Shown: positions 28,943 to 37,814 of the stretch, in pieces | Position numbering within the stretch: position 1 is the stretch's first letter | Layout of the letters: each line of letters begins with the position of its first letter | NCBI RefSeq assembly: GCF_034006445.1 | Contig: NZ_JAVESS010000001.1 | Location: 186,001 to 250,000, forward strand | Source of the DNA: Desulfovibrio sp. | GTDB taxonomy: Bacteria > Desulfobacterota > Desulfovibrionia > Desulfovibrionales > Desulfovibrionaceae | Direction of reading: 5' to 3' | DNA length: 64,000 bases | Notes under the pieces: generated by a model | Seen by the model: only the letters and a program-made list of their open reading frames with translations | What the model was told of the DNA's origin: nothing | Databases searched by the model: none | Position numbers and translations under genes: made by a program

Positions 28943-30127
28943 TCATTTGGGGGCATGTCCTGAAAATTTTTTGTGCCAGTAGGCAATGCGTTCGGTTCGC
29001 GACGCGGTTTTTTCTTCTTTTATGTAATCGCATACTGGCAAAACCACTGTTTTATCAAGGGAAAGTATTGCCGAACCCCATGAAAGACCGGCGCCGAACG
29101 AACAAAGCATAGTGTTTGCGTGTCCTTGAGCCACAGGGGCGGATCCTTTGTTGGCATAGTGGGCGCAAACAAGAACGGGAACGGACGCGACCCCCAGGTT
29201 GCCATAAAGGCTCAGGGATTCGGTGGGGACATTTTCCTTTCGTATGCCGACCTTTTTGGCAATGGAGTCAACAATGATTTTATTTGCCTGGTGCAGAAAC
29301 AGCCTGTCCACATTTTGCGGCTCAAGCCCCTCATGTTGCAGGTGTTCCTTTATATGCGGGGGCACGACAGAGGTGCTGAAGGTGTATATGCCCATGGGAT
29401 CCATCCAGATGGCGCTCTGACCGCCAAGGGTCCAGGGATTGCCCTTGTCGTCGCACACTGTCTGGTTGAACGGACTGTCCGCGCCTTCGGAAGCGTTTTG
29501 GGGTATGCGGCTTCCGCCGCCGGGAATAACCAGGGCCTCATGTTTGCTGCCGTCTGTGCCGAAGGCAAAACTCATGGGCGAGGGGGATTCACTATAGGCA
29601 ACCAGTGCCGCTGTTCCTGCATCGCCAAAGATGGGGCCCACCACCCTGTTGGCGGCAGGCTGAAAGCGCCCCGGAGTGTCGCCGGCCAGAAGAAGCACTT
29701 TTTTGCAGGCACGTGACTCCACAAGGCTTGCCGCCATCCACAGGGCGTTTATAAAGCCTGCGCATCCGGCATTCATGTCCATGGCCACGCAGTGGCGCGG
29801 CAGGCCCAGCCTGTGCTGCAAGATGGCGGCGCTCGCGGGCAAAAGGTAGTCTGCGCTGTGGCTGACAAAAAAAACAGCGCCGATATCGCTTAATGGGGTG
29901 TCGGTTTGGCGCAGAAGGGCGCGTGCCGCCTGAGCGCACATGTCCGATGCCGTCACGTCATCATCGGCCCTACGGCGTGTGCGCAGCCCGCTGACATCGG
30001 TAAAGCGCATGGCTTGCGCGGGATTGTCTGAAAAATACTCAAGCTCGTCTTCAACGGACACCGCATGTCCGGCTACCACGGAGCTTATGGCGGCAAGGGC
30101 CGCGTGCGTAAAACGTGTATTGGTCAT
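28943..30127 (-). CDS. 3-oxoacyl-ACP synthase III-like ketosynthase (FabH family)
   Basis: The 394-residue protein keeps the FabH-type catalytic triad: Cys in DMNAGCAGFINALW (about residue 121), His in FLHQANKIIVD (about 280) and Asn in LYGNLGVASVP (about 309). It probably condenses or transfers an acyl group to or from an ACP. It is one of two such enzymes here and is not in a housekeeping fatty-acid operon. I chose ATG 30127 because GAGGA is seven bases upstream; the frame extends 40 codons further without a better site. It is first in the leftward arm. Confidence 0.85.
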   Translation of the reverse strand: MTNTRFTHAALAAISSVVAGHAVSVEDELEYFSDNPAQAMRFTDVSGLRTRRRADDDVTASDMCAQAARALLRQTDTPLSDIGAVFFVSHSADYLLPASAAILQHRLGLPRHCVAMDMNAGCAGFINALWMAASLVESRACKKVLLLAGDTPGRFQPAANRVVGPIFGDAGTAALVAYSESPSPMSFAFGTDGSKHEALVIPGGGSRIPQNASEGADSPFNQTVCDDKGNPWTLGGQSAIWMDPMGIYTFSTSVVPPHIKEHLQHEGLEPQNVDRLFLHQANKIIVDSIAKKVGIRKENVPTESLSLYGNLGVASVPVLVCAHYANKGSAPVAQGHANTMLCSFGAGLSWGSAILSLDKTVVLPVCDYIKEEKTASRTERIAYWHKKFSGHAPK

Positions 30128-30357
30128 ATTTCTTTCCTCTGGGCTGCGGGGGCAGGCCGCAGGCGGCTCCGCGCTTGCCATTTGAAGGAATGTCTTTTTT
30201 ACTTTATTTTCAGTGGGGCTCTGTTTGCCAGTATTTGTAACTGGCAACTTTTATTGCGGTTTACTGTATGAACAAGAGCTTTTGCCACATGACCATATTT
30301 CTTCTGCGAAGGGAAGAGGATGGGTAACGTATTTGCTGCCCAGGCCATTTTTTATCT

Positions 30358-30512
30358 CTAGGGACTGTTTCTAAATAATTCTTTTGTCCAATTGGCTGCG
30401 TCAAAAGGCCATTTTTTACTCTCGTCATGTACCGCAAAAGTACACTCCTTTCGTAAAAAAGCCCTTTTCCTTGCCCTTGGCGCAAAATCATTAATTTAGA
30501 AACAGCCCCTAG
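30358..30512. mobile_element. MITE-like element, family M, copy 1, in the divergent promoter region
   Basis: A 155-bp non-coding element with inverted termini (CTAGGGACTGTTTCTAAAT; CTAGGGGCTGTTTCTAAAT on the complement of the right end). The interior forms a long imperfect hairpin (GTAAAAAATGGCC against GGGCTTTTTTAC; GTAC...GTAC at the tip). Its right end is only 28 bp from the ACP2 start codon, so the rightward promoter must overlap it. The rest of the divergent interval (30128-30357) shows no gene. Confidence 0.7.
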
Positions 30513-30540
30513 TATATGACAAAATAGAGAGTTATTGCAA

Positions 30541-30840
30541 ATGATGCAGAAAGACGTTTTGGATTTTATCCATGCCGCCATAGTGCGAATCCTGTCCGAA
30601 GAAGGGGGGGAGACCCCGCAGATTGACGAAAAAACGCCCCTTCTTGGCAAGGGGGGCGTACTTTCTTCGTTGATGCTGGTGGAACTCATGCTGGCTCTGG
30701 AAGATTATTGTACAGAGAACAACAGACACTTCACATGGACGCATGACAGTATGATGTCAGCAAAGAACAGCCCGTACCAGACTATTGGCAGCCTGGCAGA
30801 ATACCTATGTTCCTTGCCGACGCTTGGGCAGGAGAAGTGA
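30541..30840 (+). CDS. Acyl carrier protein-like, ACP2 of the divergent cluster
   Basis: The 99-residue protein has an ACP-like helix 2 with SSL at residues 42-44 (GVLSSLMLVELMLALED). Ser43 is the candidate phosphopantetheine site; the usual preceding Asp is Ser here, unlike ACP1. It opens the rightward arm and ends one base before the SDR gene. The ribosome-binding site is poor (GAGAG about 12 bases upstream), and ATG 30544 is equally possible. Confidence 0.7.
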   Translation: MMQKDVLDFIHAAIVRILSEEGGETPQIDEKTPLLGKGGVLSSLMLVELMLALEDYCTENNRHFTWTHDSMMSAKNSPYQTIGSLAEYLCSLPTLGQEK

Positions 30841-30841
30841 C

Positions 30842-31528
30842 ATGGCGGAACGGCATGTGGTTATAACGGGCATCAGTGGTGGAGTGGGGCGGCATCTGGC
30901 CATGCGTGCCATGCAGGAGGGATATGACGTGACGGGGCTTTGCCGCACGCCCCCTGCTGACCTGCCGTGCGAAACGCTTGCCTGCGATGTCGCCAAGGCG
31001 GATCAGGTGGCCGACTGTTTTGCCAGATTGCGGCATGTGCCTTTGTGGGGCCTCATCAATGCCGCAGGCATTGCGTCAATGAACCTTGCCGTGACAACGC
31101 CGCCAGAGACCATGCGCCGTATTGTGGAGGTCAATCTGCTCGGAACCATGTACTGCTCGGCGCAGGCCGGGCGCTTGCTGGCACGCCGCAAAGGCGGCAG
31201 GATCATAAATTTTTCATCCATTGCCGTGGCCTTGGGGCTTGAGGGCGAGAGCGCCTATGTGGCCGCCAAGGCCGGTGTGGAGGGGTTCACGCGGGCTTTT
31301 TCGCGCGAAATGTCCTCCTGGGGCGTCACGGTCAATGCGGTGGCTCCCGGCCCCATCCCCACGCAACTCACGGCGAAAGTACCGCAGAGCAAACTCGACG
31401 CTCTGGTGGAACGGCAGGTTATTCGCCGCCAGTGCGCCCTTGACGACGTCTGGCAGACCGTCCGCTGGCTGCTGGATGACGTGAGCTGCATGATCTCCGG
31501 CCAATGCCTTCATGTGGGTGGCGTGTGA
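30842..31528 (+). CDS. Short-chain dehydrogenase/reductase (FabG-like)
   Basis: The 228-residue protein has the Rossmann glycine motif TGISGGVG (residues 9-16), NAAG (about 74), catalytic Ser in INFSSIAV (about 122) and YxxxK as YVAAK (about 138-142). The family uses NAD(P)H to reduce ketones, and next to ACPs and ketosynthases it probably reduces a 3-oxoacyl-ACP. GGAG precedes the ATG. Its stop overlaps the start of the ligase gene (GTGA). Confidence 0.88.
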   Translation: MAERHVVITGISGGVGRHLAMRAMQEGYDVTGLCRTPPADLPCETLACDVAKADQVADCFARLRHVPLWGLINAAGIASMNLAVTTPPETMRRIVEVNLLGTMYCSAQAGRLLARRKGGRIINFSSIAVALGLEGESAYVAAKAGVEGFTRAFSREMSSWGVTVNAVAPGPIPTQLTAKVPQSKLDALVERQVIRRQCALDDVWQTVRWLLDDVSCMISGQCLHVGGV

Positions 31529-32820
31529 GCCTGTATCACGAACTCTGCCAGCGCAGCGCTGACCCCCGTCACCCCTTCCTGATCGGGCCGGGGGAAAGCC
31601 TCAGTCTTGCCGATATGGCGCAGGCGTCAAGCCAATGTGAGGGGGTCGCCCCCGGTGACGTGGTGGCCCTTGTGGGAGACTTTGACGCGTCGGGCATACG
31701 GAACCTGCTGACCCTTGTGGACAGGCGGGCCATCATCATGCCACTGGTGGCGGCAAACCACGCGCAGCACGAATACTGCTTTGCATCCGGGCATGTCGAC
31801 GTTGTCATGGCCGAAGGCAAGCTTGTACGGCGGCAAGAGCGGCAGACCGCCCATCCTTTGCTGGACCGGCTGCGTTCCCGGGGCCATGCCGGACTGATTC
31901 TTTTTTCATCAGGCAGCACCGGCATGCCCAAGGCCATTGTGCACGATTTTGATAAATTTCTTGCCCGCTTTGCCACGCCGCGCCCGGCATGGACCACCCT
32001 GGGGTTCCTGCTCTTCGACCATGTCGGCGGCCTGAACACGCTGTTTCATATGCTGTACAATGATGGGCTGGTGGTGCGCCCGACGGCCCGCACCGTTTCC
32101 GCCGTGCTTGAGGACATTCGGCGTCATGACGTCCAATTGCTGCCCACAACCCCGACGTTTTTGCGCATGCTCGTTCACAGCGGTCTTTTGAACCAGGCCG
32201 CACTGCCGTCGTTGCGACTTGTCACCTACGGCACCGAGTTGATGGATCAGAGCACGCTGTCAGCCGTTGCAAACCTTCTGCCGCAGGTGGACTTTCGGCA
32301 GACGTATGGCATGTCCGAATTGGGCATCCTGCGGGTGCGCACACGAAAGCGCGACGAACTCTGGATACAGATCGGCGGCGAAGGCGTGAAAAGCCGCGTC
32401 CGCGATGGTGAACTGCACATCAGGGCCGAAAACCGGATGCTGGGATACCTTAATGCGCCTTCGCCCTTTGATGCTGAAGGCTGGTTCAATACCAAAGATC
32501 TGGTGGAAATTGACGGGCCGTGGCTGCGCATTGTGGGCAGGGCTGACAGTGTGATCAACGTCGGAGGGCTGAAGGTGCTGCCAGCCGAAGTAGAAAGCGC
32601 GGCGCTTTCTTTTCCTGGCGTGAGGCAGGCCAAGGCAAAGGGCGCGTCCAACCCTTTGACAGGCATGCATGTGGAGCTGTTATGCCAGCCGGGCGAGGGA
32701 GTGGAGCTGTCCATTGACGCTCTGCGGCGGCACTTGGGGGAGGTTTTGCCTCCCCATGCGCGCCCCCTGCGGATCAGGGTCGGGTCTGTGCCCACAGGGC
32801 ACAGGTTCAAGCAGGTATAA
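31525..32820 (+). CDS. Acyl- or aminoacyl-AMP ligase (ANL superfamily, no fused domains)
   Basis: The 431-residue stand-alone adenylation enzyme has the P-loop LFSSGSTGMPKAIVHDF (about residue 130), YGTELMD, QTYGMSELG (about 260) and the hinge region GWFNTKDLVEIDGPWLRIVGRADSVINVGGLKVLPAEVE (about 320-358). The C-terminus ends TGHRFKQV, a shifted version of the usual TGK lysine motif. It should activate a carboxylic or amino acid with ATP and load it on one of the ACPs. I placed the start at GTG 31525, overlapping the SDR stop; ATG 31504 lies in the same frame but lacks a ribosome-binding site. Confidence 0.85.
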   Translation: MSLYHELCQRSADPRHPFLIGPGESLSLADMAQASSQCEGVAPGDVVALVGDFDASGIRNLLTLVDRRAIIMPLVAANHAQHEYCFASGHVDVVMAEGKLVRRQERQTAHPLLDRLRSRGHAGLILFSSGSTGMPKAIVHDFDKFLARFATPRPAWTTLGFLLFDHVGGLNTLFHMLYNDGLVVRPTARTVSAVLEDIRRHDVQLLPTTPTFLRMLVHSGLLNQAALPSLRLVTYGTELMDQSTLSAVANLLPQVDFRQTYGMSELGILRVRTRKRDELWIQIGGEGVKSRVRDGELHIRAENRMLGYLNAPSPFDAEGWFNTKDLVEIDGPWLRIVGRADSVINVGGLKVLPAEVESAALSFPGVRQAKAKGASNPLTGMHVELLCQPGEGVELSIDALRRHLGEVLPPHARPLRIRVGSVPTGHRFKQV

Positions 32821-32971
32821 TACGAAACAGCAGCTGACACATATATTTGTTATGGTATGGGAAATAAAATGGCAGACGCGTTTACCATAATGATATCACA
32901 CGTGTATGTTTTGCATAATATCTGCTGTCCTGTTTTTTATAGTCTATGATGGCACATATATTATAGATGCG

Positions 32972-33024
32972 TTAATTGAGAATCATTTTTGTTAGTTGAC
33001 GGGTCTCATTAAAATGCCTATCTT
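32972..33024 (+). promoter_or_regulatory. Sigma-70-type promoter of the surface-protein gene, with a Fur-box-like sequence
   Basis: TTGACG (32996-33001) and TATCTT (33019-33024) are separated by 17 bp. Immediately upstream, TTAATTGAGAATCATTTTT (32972-32990) agrees with the Fur-box consensus at about 13 of 19 positions. The predicted leader is about 270 nt and holds GC-rich hairpins (CTGGGGG...CCCCCGG near 33141-33168; CTCGGA...TCCGAG near 33171-33187). I do not see c-di-GMP-riboswitch motifs. The interval 32821-33300 has no other gene. Confidence 0.5.
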
Positions 33025-33300
33025 ACAACTAAGAAAAACAGTTTGGTTTTTATTACCACTGACCGAAGCGTGGAATCTTTATATATTCCCCTTCGTTTTG
33101 CTTCATTAGTTAGCTGCTTGTGATTTTCATGATCTGCTGACTGGGGGTGGATTCTTGCCTCCCCCGGATTCTCGGATTTTCCTCCGAGCCTCCCCCATAC
33201 AGTCCCAATTACTATGACGGTTGCGCGCAATTTTCAGATTGTAGTCTGGAGGTCGTGCTTTGTGTCATTCGTCGCAAACGCCAAAATTTTCGGGGGCAAA

Positions 33301-36300
33301 ATGAACACTATTACTCTTATGCGTCCTGCTGCCGGCCAGCAGGCTACGGTTTCTTCTGTGAATGGGGCTACCTTTGTTGTGGATTTTTCTGCCAGCCAGA
33401 TTACTCTGGAAAAAGCCGATACTGCTCTTGTATTCCGCTTTGAAGATGGTGGAAGTATCAATATTACTGATTTTTATACTGAATACAGTAAAGACAATAC
33501 CCCGGATTTTGAAGTGGACGGGCAACTCGTCAAGGGGGCAGATTTTTTTCAAGCCTTTGGGCCTGACCTTGCGCCTGCCGAGGGGCCTTCCACGGCTGAA
33601 CGCTCATCCCGATATAACGAGTTCAGCGGAAGCGAACTTGCCGATGGCGTGGATCATCTGGACGGGGTAGCCCATGAAATGGGCACGGAGAGCGGCTTCG
33701 GCGATCCTGGCGCGCAGAATTCCCTGCTCGCGGCAGCTCTGGGACAGGCTCCTGGCCCTGGCGGGAACGGCGGCGAAAACGGCGGCGACAGGCCGCAGCC
33801 CCCGGTGCAATATGCCCTCAAATACTCCAATGTGGCGCTTCTGGGCGCTGACGGCCAGGACGATCCAGAGGTTCACCTTGATCTGACGCGCCTTGCCGGT
33901 GACGACGTGGCGGGTAAAACCCTTGCCATCACCAATTTTGACGGCAGTATAAGCTATAGCGGAACAGCCAACCCCAACGGAACCTGGACATTTGATCTGG
34001 ACGGCTACCAGGCTGTGTATGATCCTGTAAAGGGTGAACTTGTTTTCACGCTTACCGACGTGGGCGGTGGTGCTACTGGGTCTGAAAACTACACCCTGGT
34101 GTTCACTGACGCCCATGGGCAGCAGGTCAGTCATGGTGTGCGGGTTGCTTCCAGCGCTGACCATAATGATATGACATCCATTGTCTGGAAGGAGCCGGAA
34201 GATGCCGACATGCAGGTAACAGACCAGACCTGGGCTGGCGAGGTAGCGCACGGCGCGCATTTTACCAACGCCAGTGCGTCTGATATCGCCGCGGCCATCA
34301 AACTGCCGCATCCTCCGGCGGGCGAAGGCGCGTATGATGCGGGCAGTGGCCGCGAAATGCACTATCAGCTCACTGAAACGTCGCTTACCGCTGACGGCGC
34401 GCAGACCAGGTTTGAGATTGACCTCAAGTCGGGCACAAGCTCTTTGCGCATCAGCAATAATGACAATTTTACCGTACTCAACAATGTGGAACATCACGAA
34501 CCGCTGCTTGGATTTGGCGACAGTTCTTACGGGACGGGCTACGCGGGTGAAGATACCACTGAATATTCGGCAAACGTAACGGCAACCGTGGCCGCCCAGG
34601 GCACGACTGGTCAGAACGAAACTCGGGTGACTGGCGGCGATTTGATCGTCCAGACTGAAAGCGATCAGCCCAGTTTTTCAGCGGACGGCGCAGCCTATGT
34701 CAGCGGCGCTTACGCCACAGGCGGAGGCAATGTTTCTTTGGAGGCGCAGGGCGTTTCTGTGGGCGCTGCTTCCGTGGCGGCCGGATCCGCTGCCAGCAGC
34801 GTAGTCATCACAGGTGTGCGCGCCGATGGCGGCGTACTGATAAATCCCGGCACTCCTGGGACGCCCACAGGGAGCGCAGGTTTTTTCGAAGGCAGGGAGT
34901 TCGATCATTCCGAGGTCAGTCTCACCGCCACCACAGGTGATGTACAGGTCAGCGCGGGCCTGACGGGAACGGCAGGGGTGAATACCGCAGTTGCCGGGGT
35001 TGCCGCCACGGATAACGGGCACGTCAACATAACTTCTGTTGATGGCAATGTTGACATTGTCGTGAATAACAGGATCGAGAGCGGATCGCTGGACGATTCT
35101 TCCAGCTTTTTCGGCGTGTTTTCCGGCGTTGGCCTGGGGGGCAACGATCTGCCCGGCGAAGGTGATTTTTCCTCAGCATACCAACAGTACCAGTATATCT
35201 CGGCCCTTCATCGCCAATATCTGGCAGACAAATTCGGGCCTGACCAATATGGATACAGTCAGGATTTCACCTCCAATCGCGGCCAGCAGACTATTGTGGA
35301 TATTCAAGCTGAAAAGGATGTGAATGTCAGCCTGAATCTGGGCGCGCAGGACGGTGGTTTTGAGGCCGCAGGCATCAATGCCCAGTTCGGCGATGTGAAC
35401 ATTACTTCCAGAAGCGGCGACATCAATGTGGATGTGGCCATGCAGGGCAGGCATTCGTCCACAGGCTCAGGTCAGGAATGGGTTTCCGCCCTTGAGATAA
35501 GCAACGGCACGGCCTCGTTGAATGCAGAACAGGGGAACGTGAACCTTTCAGTACACGCCAACGGTGAAAATATTGCCGTGGTGCACTACAACGGGGCAAC
35601 GGCATTTCCCGCCGGTCAGTTTGAATATATTCCAGATGCCGCTGTGGTGGCATCATCATCCATCACCGGAAAGAACATCAATATCAGCGGTACGGTGGGG
35701 GCGGACGGCAGTTCAGCCATAAACCACATCATCGGCATCAATGCCACCCACACGCATAAAAAGGAAACCTTTGTCATCAGCGCGGATGAGCGGTTTACGC
35801 TAAACGTGACAGCCATAGATAATGGCGGCGCAACTTCTGCCACAGGCATTTACGCCGGCTACGCTCTTTATCCGGACGATAACGGAGGTTACTTTACCAA
35901 CAATGGCTCCAGCTACGTTCTGGCGCTTGGAGCCAAAGAAGCGGAAATCACCGCCAGAGTGGAAGCCGGAACCGGTCTTTCTGCTGACAGCCGCAGTGTG
36001 GGCATCGAAGCCAGCGGCCATAAATTCGCCATCATTTCTGATTCAGAAGATAACCTGTGGCGCGATGATGGGTCTGGAAACAAGGTGCCGAACACAACAG
36101 CGCTTGGATATACAGCAGGATACGACCTTGATGCCGTCAATCAACTGACCGTTTCAGCCGAAGGTGCGTGGCACAATACGGGAATTCTGGCCAACAGCGC
36201 TGAAGTTACTTCGTACGGCAATACATACCAGGCACCTTCCGCAGTCGATATCCGGGCGGACTCCTTGACCGTCAAGGCCACAGGCAACCCCGAGGCAGGC

Positions 36301-37374
36301 AGCACGTCCAGCAGTACCGGTATTGCCGCAGTTGAACATAGCAGTGTGCATATCGTCTCCAATGACGTCAATATCGAGGCGACAGACGCCCACCACAGCG
36401 TTGGGATTCATGCGGACGGGCATGGAAACGTGTCGATCTCCAATGCCATACTGGGCGGGACTTCGGATGCAGGCCTGAAGGTCATCATCTCAGCCAAGGT
36501 TGGTACTGACCTTGAAAGCATGACTAACGGCATAGCCATTGAAGCCATCAACAATGGTTATGTGCAGATAGTTTCAGTCGGTAATAGCGGAGATTACGTT
36601 GAAATCAACGGCGGTATTGTCACTGACGGCACCGGACGCGTCACCATACAGACTGGCGGCGGCGATGATATTGTGAAGCTCAACGGCGCGATGGACATCG
36701 GCTCGTGGAACGGCCTTACCATCGACGGCGGCGAGGGCTATAATCTGCTGATCCTTTCCGCGCCTGACCACGAAACCTTCATGCAGTATTATAAAAGCTG
36801 GTTTGAAAACGGCGCTATTGAAAACAATATCCACAATTTCAATGAAATCATCCTGCAAGGTGTGGATATGGGGTCGGATGCCTACCAGTTGATCCATGAC
36901 AGTATTGGCGATCTCGGCATTATCGTGCGCGTTATCGATGCGGGAACCGATCTGGTGCCCAATGCCTATGAGCATGACTTCAGCGCCCACGATAACCCCA
37001 CCGGGGAGCATGACCTGCTCTTTGTCCGGTTCAACGGCGCGGAAAACCCCGATCAGGACGGGTTTGACCAGACCATGCACAATATCGGCGATGTGGGTGA
37101 CGGCTATGAAAGCGTCCTGCTTGATTTTGTCGGCTCGGGTGATGAGTCTTTGTTTGCCCACAGCAGCAGCCTGGACCGTCTGTTCGATATGAAGAACAGT
37201 GCCCATGAAAATACCGACATTTTCGTCAGAACCGAATCCGGGGATTCCCTGGTTGATTCGGGATGGACAGCCGGCGCTGAAACCAGGGTGTTGAATGGCG
37301 AAACCTACACGCAATACAACAATGAAAGCGGCGAGACCATGTATGTGCAGATGAGCATGGAACACGGTGTTTAG
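33301..37374 (+). CDS. Large cysteine-free beta-solenoid surface protein (type 1 secretion-style adhesin)
   Basis: The 1357-residue acidic protein has no cysteine and no Sec signal peptide. Residues 1-95 (LMRPAAGQQATVSSVNG..., ITDFYTEYSKDNTPDFEVDG, FFQAFGPDLAPAEGPS) resemble the N-terminal module on many giant Desulfovibrio surface proteins, perhaps a retention module. A Gly/Pro-rich linker follows (about 145-170), then a long stretch of repeated strands of the type GDVNITSRSGDINVDV and GNVSISNAIL, typical of a beta-helix. Near the C-terminus is a single RTX-like GGGDDIVKLNG (about 1120), with a tail ending in TQYNNESGETMYVQ, as expected of a type 1 secretion signal. No ABC/MFP/TolC secretion genes are in the window. 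ATG 33301 has GGGGG five bases upstream; an in-frame extension to 33214 is unlikely. Confidence 0.78.
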   Translation: MNTITLMRPAAGQQATVSSVNGATFVVDFSASQITLEKADTALVFRFEDGGSINITDFYTEYSKDNTPDFEVDGQLVKGADFFQAFGPDLAPAEGPSTAERSSRYNEFSGSELADGVDHLDGVAHEMGTESGFGDPGAQNSLLAAALGQAPGPGGNGGENGGDRPQPPVQYALKYSNVALLGADGQDDPEVHLDLTRLAGDDVAGKTLAITNFDGSISYSGTANPNGTWTFDLDGYQAVYDPVKGELVFTLTDVGGGATGSENYTLVFTDAHGQQVSHGVRVASSADHNDMTSIVWKEPEDADMQVTDQTWAGEVAHGAHFTNASASDIAAAIKLPHPPAGEGAYDAGSGREMHYQLTETSLTADGAQTRFEIDLKSGTSSLRISNNDNFTVLNNVEHHEPLLGFGDSSYGTGYAGEDTTEYSANVTATVAAQGTTGQNETRVTGGDLIVQTESDQPSFSADGAAYVSGAYATGGGNVSLEAQGVSVGAASVAAGSAASSVVITGVRADGGVLINPGTPGTPTGSAGFFEGREFDHSEVSLTATTGDVQVSAGLTGTAGVNTAVAGVAATDNGHVNITSVDGNVDIVVNNRIESGSLDDSSSFFGVFSGVGLGGNDLPGEGDFSSAYQQYQYISALHRQYLADKFGPDQYGYSQDFTSNRGQQTIVDIQAEKDVNVSLNLGAQDGGFEAAGINAQFGDVNITSRSGDINVDVAMQGRHSSTGSGQEWVSALEISNGTASLNAEQGNVNLSVHANGENIAVVHYNGATAFPAGQFEYIPDAAVVASSSITGKNINISGTVGADGSSAINHIIGINATHTHKKETFVISADERFTLNVTAIDNGGATSATGIYAGYALYPDDNGGYFTNNGSSYVLALGAKEAEITARVEAGTGLSADSRSVGIEASGHKFAIISDSEDNLWRDDGSGNKVPNTTALGYTAGYDLDAVNQLTVSAEGAWHNTGILANSAEVTSYGNTYQAPSAVDIRADSLTVKATGNPEAGSTSSSTGIAAVEHSSVHIVSNDVNIEATDAHHSVGIHADGHGNVSISNAILGGTSDAGLKVIISAKVGTDLESMTNGIAIEAINNGYVQIVSVGNSGDYVEINGGIVTDGTGRVTIQTGGGDDIVKLNGAMDIGSWNGLTIDGGEGYNLLILSAPDHETFMQYYKSWFENGAIENNIHNFNEIILQGVDMGSDAYQLIHDSIGDLGIIVRVIDAGTDLVPNAYEHDFSAHDNPTGEHDLLFVRFNGAENPDQDGFDQTMHNIGDVGDGYESVLLDFVGSGDESLFAHSSSLDRLFDMKNSAHENTDIFVRTESGDSLVDSGWTAGAETRVLNGETYTQYNNESGETMYVQMSMEHGV

Positions 37375-37532
37375 TGCCCTTGCACAGAGCCTTGCTCTGT
37401 CGGCTGCACGACCTGGCGCTCATCATAAGTGCGCAAGCGGATTTGCCATTGTTGCCACAGGCCTACAGGCAAGCCGTAATTTTTGAGCGGGCGTGGTCTC
37501 ACCGGCAATCCGCATCAGGCGTCAGATGAGAT

Positions 37533-37566
37533 AAAAAACGGCCCGGACAGTACCGGGCCGTTTTTT
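37533..37566 (+). terminator. Terminator of the surface-protein gene
   Basis: Symmetrical stem AAAAAACGGCCCGG/CCGGGCCGTTTTTT with a six-base loop. The 440-bp interval 37375-37814 otherwise shows no supported gene; short frames near 37592-37873 look random. Confidence 0.88.
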
Positions 37567-37814
37567 ATGCCTCAAACAGGCCTGTCGCCTTTTGTCACCT
37601 TTCATATTTAATGAAAGTACGCTATGTTATAAGAGAAGTTTTACGTTGAAACGGTATTGGCGGCTGCGTAGGCTGGCGCTGGCGCACAGGCGCAAACGCA
37701 GGATATCTGCACTGGTAAACGCCGAAGCGTGTATGACGAAAACCTTGGGAATGCACATTCTCAATCGTTTATCTGCCAGGATTGGCAGCTGCAACACAAC
37801 CTGGATGGAGTGGT

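Noticed and set aside
33025..33300. c-di-GMP (GEMM) riboswitch in the leader of the surface-protein gene
   Set aside because: The leader is structured, but I could not find the conserved GEMM core motifs.
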